A stretch of 64,000 bases of DNA from positions 1 to 64,000 of the forward strand of contig JAXGGA010002825.1 in the NCBI GenBank assembly GCA_038373865.1, in the 5' to 3' direction. The translations under genes and the position numbers were made by a program. The notes beneath the pieces are model-generated. The model did no database searches. It was given only the letters and a program-made list of their open reading frames with translations, and was not told where the DNA came from. Origin of the DNA: Uloborus plumipes (taxonomy: Eukaryota; Arthropoda; Arachnida; Araneae; Uloboridae). Every line of letters begins with the position of its first letter. Position 1 is the stretch's first letter. Positions 56,997-64,000 of this stretch are shown piece by piece.

Positions 56997-57089
56997 TTAC
57001 TCCTGCCCAGTAAAAATATTAAGATCCATACAAAATGCTGGTGAAAATAAAGTCTAATTGTCCCACACGTGACGGTAGAATGGCCCTAT

Positions 57090-57300
57090 AAACGAATGTG
57101 AGGAACCATTACGTACCATAACAGGAAGCATCAACTTTCTTTTTTTTTTTTTTTTTTTTTAATCTTTTAAAATAATTATTTGCACCTGTTAGGGAATCTG
57201 ACCAACGGGGTCAAGTAAGCAACACGAGCATTCATCATTTTTTAAATATAAGAAAACTTTTTTGAAGATTTATACTTCATTTAATGTTACGCAATTATTC
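57090..57300. other. Short intergenic piece with poly-T
   Basis: Poly-T near 57140-57160. Nothing else recognised. Confidence 0.4.
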
Positions 57301-57303
57301 CTT

Positions 57304-57560
57304 ACTAGCGGTACCCGCACGGCTTTGCCCGTGGTATAAAATTAAAAGTTCATTTGTAAAAAAATGATATAGCAGAAAAAAATACTTCTATTTTAGTTAT
57401 AATTCAACTATAATTCCTTCAAAGTATGATATAAAAATTTGGTATGGACCCTACACTACTTCCTTTTACGTGTAAATTTCTTAGTAGATGCCTTAAGTGC
57501 TAAAATAGTGCTTGAAGTGAGTAACATAACAATTCAAACATTTGCATCCCTAGTTTGCCA
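57304..57560 (+). repeat. ACTAGCGG-type dispersed repeat fragment
   Basis: ACTAGCGGTACCCGCACGGC followed by TTTGCCCGTGGTATAAAATT, a start shared by a common arthropod repeat class (compare 47887 and 53512). Confidence 0.5.
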
Positions 57561-57564
57561 CGAA

Positions 57565-58925
57565 ACAATGCAAAAAAATGTTTTACAATGATTAATCTCC
57601 TAAATATCGCCGATTTTAACATCATTCAGTAGATTTTTCGCAAAATATCGCCAATAGCGCCAAATTGAACCCAAAAAAAATTTTTTTTCGCTAAATTTAT
57701 TGCCAACTTGGCGATATGTCGCCAAATTGGCGTCAAACACTTGGTGACCAAAAGCTTGGCGAGATATCGCCAAGTGGTCGCGCCAATTCATATCACTTTG
57801 GTCTGCATTGAAAGCCCTGATTACCCCATAAAAGGGGTAAATCACCCCCTTGGGGACATTCGAATGCAACCCCAAAGATAGGTGCACAAAAATAAGCCAA
57901 AAGAAAAAATAAGAAAAATTTTGTTGCTCACAGAAACCAACAGAAATCTTACCAAAGTTTAAAAGAAGAAGAAAGTTTTCTTTCCTAACTTCAAAAACAA
58001 AATAATACATTTTCCGAAATGACATACTTTAGAAAGAACGTTGCAATATCGCAATAAGATAGAAGTAAATATACTGAAATAGAATTGAATGTCAAATTGT
58101 AAAAAAGTCGCCAAAAAAATAATTTTTAATATTGTCTTTCATTATTTATTAAATGCAATTATTGCTGCAAATTACAGTCCAACAATAAATAATCACATTG
58201 CAAAAGTATATTTGGAACAATTTTTTCTTTTAAACTCAACTGATCCTAAAAATTTTAAGTATTAGTCATAGAAATTTCGTGCATTATTCTTCACAATGAT
58301 AATAAAAACAATAAACATCGACAAAGATCAACCAGCAAACGATAAATTAAAAGCTAAATTCGTTCACTCAAGCCATTTGCTGCAATTTATATTGAAATAA
58401 ATTAATAATGAAGTAAAATATGTTTTGCAGACGATAAATTTAGAATGGTATCCTGTATTTTAAGGAAAGGACTCGATTTCTCATTTGATTGACAGGTGCC
58501 ATCTTATCACGGTTTTTAATATTTCATTTGACTAATTTTAATAAGGCTTGGAGTTTGGATTGTGCTACTGTGCATGGTTGAAGGTTTTAGCCAAAACGGC
58601 ACCAATAAATGATAAACTGCACCAATAAATGGTATGGTGGTTCTATGCTAGTGGTTAGTACATTGCTGAAAAGAATTAATTGAAACTCACCAGAATCTCA
58701 CTATTTAAACCAAGTTGAATTATATTATATAGGTGAATCATACTGTGTCTAAATCTCTAAATTAATACATATCATGCAATAGACAAATAATCACACTTCT
58801 GACATTAATCACTTAATTTTATTTTAACAATTTAAACATCAAATAAATAATGAAAGTAGCTACTAAAATTTAAATATTAAAAATGGCCATAATTAGAACA
58901 TGGGTTCCCATGGGAATGAACACTT
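57565..58925. other. Repeat-like AT-rich region
   Basis: 57600-57790 has scrambled ATCGCCAA / GGCGATAT words in both orientations. 58055-58150 (TACTGAAATAGAATTGAATG.., ..GTCGCCAA) matches the interior of the 19584-20364 element. No gene supported; a minus-strand frame over 57600-58025 has no recognisable domain. Confidence 0.45.
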
Positions 58926-58929
58926 ACGC

Positions 58930-59686
58930 GGATGGTATATCTTGATTATCAATCACTTCTGCCGAATTCATCACCAGTTGCAGACCTATTCGCTTTGCAA
59001 CGTGTCTAAGAGTTAGTGAATTTAGTTCTGTAAGCAGCCGAACTCATCACTAGCTGCAGAATTTATCACTTTGAAGCCATATTTATAAGTTCGTGTATTG
59101 GGTTCGGACTACAGCTGAATTCATCACTAGTTGCAGAATTTTCCACTTTCTTACGGAAAGAATGAGTCTTGATCAAATTTTCAGACATCACGTGATGAAG
59201 TCACATCACCACAAGATTTCTCAGAAGAAGTTCATATCATCGAACATATATACAATAAAAACCATCGTCAAAAGGAATCTTCAGCTAAAGTATACTTCCT
59301 CATATAAAAGTAAAATTTTTCTCTGAGGGCTTCAGCAAAAAGTGAAAAAAGGAAGGATTCTGGGGGACTGGGCAGCAACCACCCAGCCCCCAGCAAACGT
59401 ATTCGAAAATTAACAGGGGTTCAAGCAGCAAACCATAGCGTACAAGGCCCGCGCCCCATAAATCTTCCACAAACGTGAACTAAAACTGCCGCTCAGTCCC
59501 TGATTGGCTACAGGAGAATTGCCACACCAGAGAATAAGAATTCTTCCGGTACAGTTGCGGTTAGCATTTTCAAGGCCTCGGTAAACAGGAAGTTGTGTGC
59601 GAATAAGGAGACCGCTCGCCTCCAATACCCAACAGTGGTGGCTGTTTAGCGTTACGGGGATGCTATAAGGTTTTGCCTTGTAGCAT
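58930..59686 (-). repeat. Probable 3' LTR of the gypsy element (one boundary inferred)
   Basis: On the minus strand a purine tract GGAGGGGGGATAA is followed by TGCTACAAGG (59686 downward), the expected polypurine tract / LTR start. Downstream are a GC-rich stretch (59350-59650) and three about 75-bp repeats of GAATTCATCACTAGTTGCAG (58965-59145). The 5' LTR lies outside the window, so the far boundary is a guess. Confidence 0.45.
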
Positions 59687-59689
59687 TAT

Positions 59690-60470
59690 CCCCCCTCCAA
59701 AAGAAAAATAGTAATATTCACATGTTGGACGTTAAAATGCAGGAACACCTCAATTTGACAAAATTCAAAATTATACAAGTGATAAAAAAATATGTTGACA
59801 GAGTACACACATTTGATTAACTAAAACACATAAAATAAAAAAAAATAGTGAAATTCTAGTGCGTTAATCACCCAGAGATCAAAAACAATTACGTAAACAC
59901 TAAAATCAGTAAGATGTATCAATCATGAAATGATAGGCATGAAAAACTCAATTAATAAGTGGATAAAGTTTCGAATCATAACATGCTTTTCTCCTTCAAA
60001 ACACTCAGCAAAATTCTTTAAGCAACATCAAAGCATTGGACTTTTTTTTTTTTTTTTCATATACTTCAAATTATTTCAAACTCATAACATTGTAATCAGT
60101 TCACATACTTCAAATTTTTTCAACTCCTCATAACTTGTAAATGGTATTAAAAAAGATTATGATCAACATTACTTAACAGATTACATGAAGGCATCAAAAA
60201 ATTTGACATGTGTTTTTTTTTTGAATTATTCTGAGTACTTGTCCCAGTTAAATACGGAACCAGCCAGCTATAAAACCAGAATGCTATTTAAGGCCTTTAA
60301 ATAACACATACAAAGTAACCCAAAACAGGCTCTCAGTCCTGAACAAAAAAAATTTTATACTCCAAATTGGAAAAAAATTTTGAAAACCTCCAAAGAAATC
60401 AAAGTACTAAATCATAACTTCAAAACCAATACTTCTTATTCCTCAAAACTCATGAACATCCTTTAAATGC
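59690..60470 (-). other. Gypsy element, region between pol and polypurine tract
   Basis: AT-rich, about 780 bp, with no env-like open frame on the minus strand. Nothing else recognised. Confidence 0.5.
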
Positions 60471-63400
60471 TTAATTAAACTCTACATCCTTCTGCTGGAA
60501 AAGTTTGCTTACATGTAATTTTATTTCCTTTCCTTCATTAAAAGCATCCTTAATTAAATAATTATCATTTCTAAATTTTCCAATTATCTCATGAGGTCCA
60601 TTATATTTTTTCTGCAAAGAACCTGGATGTTGGAATGCTGAGATGAAAACTTTATCACCTATTTCAAAATTGGGATTCTTCCTACCCTTTATATTTTTCT
60701 CTCTAGAGGAAAAGTAAGCGTCCTCATTTTCATTAAAAGTGTCCTTAATTTTCAATAATTCACTCGAAAGTTTACTTTGATATTCATTATAGTCCTCTAC
60801 ATACGTTGGTTCACTGTGAAGGTTAAGAGGGATGTTAATTTCTCTACCGAAGAAGATCTTAGCTGGTGAAAACCCAGTAACCGTATGGATTGAGCTGTTA
60901 TAGTGCAATTTAAACACAAGGAGTTTTTTGTTCCACTCAAAGGTTTTATTACACATTGCTGCAATACTTGTTTTCATTATTCTGTGCACGACTTCTATCA
61001 TTCCGTTAGATCTCGGTAAGTAGATAGAACTCTTTCTCTCCTGAATTCCCAATTGTTTTAAGAAAATTTTAAATTCCTCAGCCTTGAAGCTAGGACCATT
61101 ATCAGAAATTAAAATTTTTGGAATACCAAAAGATGCAAAATACCCATTTAGAGCTTTAATTATGGTTGGAGCTCTAATATTAGAAAGTGGTATAGCCTCC
61201 AGATACCTTGAATAATGGTCTACTATAGTTAAAATGAAACAATGATTTTCAGCAGATCTTGGTAATTTACCCACAATATCAATTCCCAGGCACTCGCCAA
61301 CTCCCAAAAACTTCTTTGGAATCATTTGATAAGTGGTAGAAGAAGGCTTAGGCTTATGACTTAAACATTGACTACAGTTTTCGCAAAATTGCTTAGTCAT
61401 TTTGAACATTCCTTTCCAAAAATATTGTTTTTTCAAAAAATTGTAGGTCTTAAAAACACCAAAATGTGGAGTATGAGCTTGCGTTAAACAAATCTTAAAA
61501 AGAGAATTAGGAATCAGAATCTTGTTCTGTAAAATTTTAGACCTAGATTTCTTATTCCTACTCAGAAGTTTAATCATTACTAACTCGGTGTGAGAATCAA
61601 TGAAATATTTAGAAACAATTTTAGGGTCATTATTCTCAATTCCTTTAATTATAGTCTGAATTTTACTGTCATCTCTCTGATGGGACTTAATTGAAGAGTA
61701 ATTTAGTTCATCACTAGATTCAAAAATTTTAAGATTAGTAACATTTTCATTTTCAAAAGGAACTCTTGAAAGATAATCAGCAGGCTGTTGAGCGCCCTTC
61801 AAATATGATGTAATACAATCAAATTGTTGAAGATAGAGGATCCACCTGGCAACAATATCAGGTTGTTTATTTAATTCTATATGATAAGTTAAGCTTTTGG
61901 CATCAGTCAAAATTTCAAATTTGTTACCATACAATTTTTGATGAAAAAATTTTACTGATGAATAAATAGCAAACAATTCTCTACGAATGGATGGATACCT
62001 TGACTCAGCAGGGGTTAGCTGTTTGGAATAGAATTCTACAGGAAAATAATTCTCCCCAATCTTTTTTAACAAAATTCCACTTATTGCAACTTTGGAAGCA
62101 TCAGTAGCTAAAAATAATTCATCATTAGGTCCTAAATTCTTTAGTTCTGGTTTATTCATCATAATATCCTGAATTAGGTCGAAAGACTCTTGGCACTGTT
62201 TTGACCAAACAAAAGGAGTTTTCTTTTTGGTTAAATTTACAATGGGATAAGTAATATCCGCAAATTTGTCAATCATGTGTCTGAAGTAATTAACCATACC
62301 TAAATAAGCTTGAACTTCCTTGACATTTTTTGGGATAGGAAATTTTGTTACTTTTAAAATGTTGTCATCCGAAGGACTGAAACCATTCTTATTTAAAGTG
62401 AAACCTAAGTAGTTAATCTCTGTTTTGCAAATTTCAAATTTGGCGGGATCCAAGGTAAGGTTGAATTTCTTTAGTCTATCGAAAACTAGCTGTAAATTAT
62501 GTTTGACCTGATCGATACTATCCCTGGCAATTATTACATCATCTAAAAAGAACTGGATTTCACTTCCTTTAAGGTCGTTTAAAACCTTAGAAATTAAAAT
62601 GTGGAAAAATTGACATGATAGTTTTGAACCGAAAGGCAAACGTAGAAATTCATAGTTTCCTAACTCGGTACAAAAGGCAAGTTTCTCCCTATCAGATTCT
62701 TTAAGTTGAATTTGGAAAAATGCAGACTTTAAATCAAGGACTGAATAGTAAGCGCGACCAGAAATATTATGCATGATTTCAGCAATGCTGGGCAAACAAA
62801 TTTTAAACGATTCCGTAATGCTATTTAGTAATCTGTAATCTACGACCATTCGGAATTTTGGTTTATTAGGGTCGTCATTCTTATTTGGTTTCTTACGGAC
62901 AAAAATTGCAGGAAAAGCATACAACGAGGTCGAAGGCTGGATGATTTCAGCTTCTAATAATTTAGCTATCTCTTGTTGAGCAAATTCTTTAGCAATTTTA
63001 GGTATAGGGTACGGGCGTGTCTGTAAAGGATACGAATGAATTAATCTAAACTCAGGAACTACCTCATTTGTTGATCCTAATGTCATGTAAGACTTTGAAA
63101 AAACTTCAGTATTACTCATTAACATTTTTAAGATTTCTTTTTTTTGTTGAGGTTCCAAATGTTCAACATCAAAATCCGATTCCTTAATTTCCTGCTTTCT
63201 TAATTCCCTAACTGCAGATAAACTCAAAGGATTAACTTGAAATTGTTGTTTATTAGTAGGTTCTACACATTCTGATTCATCAAAGTTTTCTACGCCACCA
63301 AAAATTGACTTTTTCCTCAAAATTATAGGTTTGTCTGACTTATTTTCCACAATAGTTTGAATGGACTGATTAAAAGAGACCTGATGTACAGACTCAGAAA

Positions 63401-63906
63401 TTAAAAGATTTGAGTTACCTCCCTTAGGACTGAAAATTACCTGATCTAAGTGAGATAAATTATTCGGCAATTTTAATGAAATTATCTGGGAAGCACCAGG
63501 CTGAATGGTATAATTTCTAAGAATCCTAACATTGTTTATATTCCCAGAAGGTTGTTTAAAATCCTCATCAAAAACTTGACTCACCTCCTCCTGATTAGTA
63601 ACAAAAAATTTGAATTTTGAATTACCTACAATTAACTGATTATTTACTGCGTCCAACACTACCCTATTCCTTTGCAAAAAATCATAACCCAAAATTATTT
63701 GATAGTCAGAATTCCAAACATTTTTTGTCACATAGAAAAGATTTCCAAACCAAGAAGATTGAATTTTAAATTTTATGTTGACTGCAGACATGTAAGGAAT
63801 AGTTGATTTATTCAAAGTAATTATTTTGACACTTCTCGACACATGCTCAACCTTAGTGGTTTCCTTAATTTTTAACAGGATGTCAGGCTCAATGATGCTC
63901 CTGAAT
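60471..63906 (-). CDS. Ty3/gypsy Pol polyprotein (late protease, RT, RNase H, integrase)
   Basis: An open frame of 1123 codons from the Met at 63842, open upstream to about 63906. Numbering from that Met: end of the aspartic protease (about 1-65, with IILGYDFLQRN); reverse transcriptase about 260-500 with YSVLDLKSAFF (D370) and FFLDDV (D434-D435, a variant of YVDD); RNase H about 575-690 (FLATDASK); an integrase zinc-binding HHCC region about 790-826 (AHTPHFG ... CENCSQC); catalytic core D855 (LGIDIVG), D914 (ILISDNGPSF) and E950 (RSNGMIE), D-x35-E; and a C-terminal GPY/F-like motif (KKYNGPHEIIGKF). Copies an RNA template and integrates the DNA. All catalytic residues are present; the only lesion seen is the frame change at the protease active site (63872-63906). 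Confidence 0.95.
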
Positions 63907-64000
63907 CAATTAAGGCATTCAATTTAACTGACCCAAATTGAAGTTGAATTATAGGTAAACAGTTACTTGAAGCAGTGTTACACGAGAGTACAAATTTCAT
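63872..64000 (-). pseudogene. Gypsy protease active site, out of frame with the rest of pol
   Basis: Starting at the window edge, the minus strand reads through NALIDSGASLSLTS, the aspartic protease signature (DSG at 63907-63899), then stops at 63874-63872. The pol frame that follows is shifted by one base and overlaps for about 35 bp. Retroelements of this kind normally keep protease and RT in one frame, so this looks like a single indel. Sequence beyond 64000 (gag and 5' LTR) is not visible. Confidence 0.75.

Larger units (their letters stand above)
53881..57086. mobile_element. E3: third TA-inserting element of the E1/E2 family, noncoding
   Basis: Ends GGGCCATTCCACGAGAAA (left) and GGGCCATTCTACCGTCAC (complement of right); TA at 53879-53880 and 57087-57088. 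A subterminal word TGTCCCACACGTGACG occurs near 53908 and, in the same orientation, near 57059. The interior is filled by an R2 copy, an inverted R1 copy and two Harbinger MITEs, and shows no trace of the E1/E2 protein. Confidence 0.8.

Noticed and set aside
57600..58025. 141-codon minus-strand frame
   Set aside because: Crosses scrambled GGCGATAT words and low-complexity sequence; no domain recognised.

Overview
The window is AT-rich eukaryotic nuclear DNA. It has introns, poly-A/T tracts, long (TA)n and (GT)n microsatellites, a tRNA-derived SINE head and many families of DNA transposon, and no bacterial-style operons, RBSs or CRISPR arrays. The mix (Tc1/mariner, mariner DD34D, piggyBac, pogo with a C-terminal PHD finger, hAT and Harbinger MITEs, a Ty3/gypsy element and a cysteine-cluster repeat protein common in arthropods) suggests an arthropod, perhaps a chelicerate. 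That assignment is inference. Only one short candidate host exon was found (12819-12939); nearly everything else that can be explained is mobile DNA.

Layout. 0-8 kb: a truncated tandem-repeat family member, a 937-bp Tc1/mariner relic, TTAA and TA MITEs, and a LINE reverse-transcriptase fossil. 8-18 kb: a pogo-like element with PHD finger (8302-10578), a broken cysteine-cluster gene (10850-11400), a candidate host exon, a 142-bp perfect-hairpin element, a Harbinger MITE and a mariner (15766-17041). 18-26 kb: a 781-bp TIR element, two inverted hAT MITEs, a piggyBac derivative and a tRNA-like SINE. 26-33.5 kb: four transposons nested inside each other. 33.5-42 kb: an almost intact Tc1 (33566-34984), a piggyBac relic, pogo-type MITEs, a minisatellite and a 1.37-kb palindrome with TTAA ends. 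42-50 kb: a second member of the unusual TA-inserting family plus a piggyBac, both inserted into one dispersed-repeat copy. 50-57 kb: two inverted copies of a 2-kb repeat, the second lying inside a third member of the TA-inserting family. 57-64 kb: repeats, then the 3' part of a Ty3/gypsy retrotransposon on the minus strand running off the window end.

The most interesting system is a family of three elements (E1 26327-33299, E2 42561-45195, E3 53881-57086). All insert at TA and share an end core close to GGGCCATTCCACG. E1 and E2 encode related proteins with three conserved acidic positions (VDFSENY / IDFAENF, then FSDG, then GKGAVDGVGG or AKGAVDGVGG), like a DDE/D transposase. Each carries its own subterminal repeat (CGGTCGTTTC in E1, GTAACTGACTGACAT in E2), but the repeats sit at nearly the same distances from the ends in both: about 16, 190, 380 and 400 bp from the left end, and about 370 (direct) and 515-530 (inverted) bp from the right end. 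That is what co-evolving transposase-binding sites would look like. I do not recognise the superfamily; database comparison is needed to say whether it is named.
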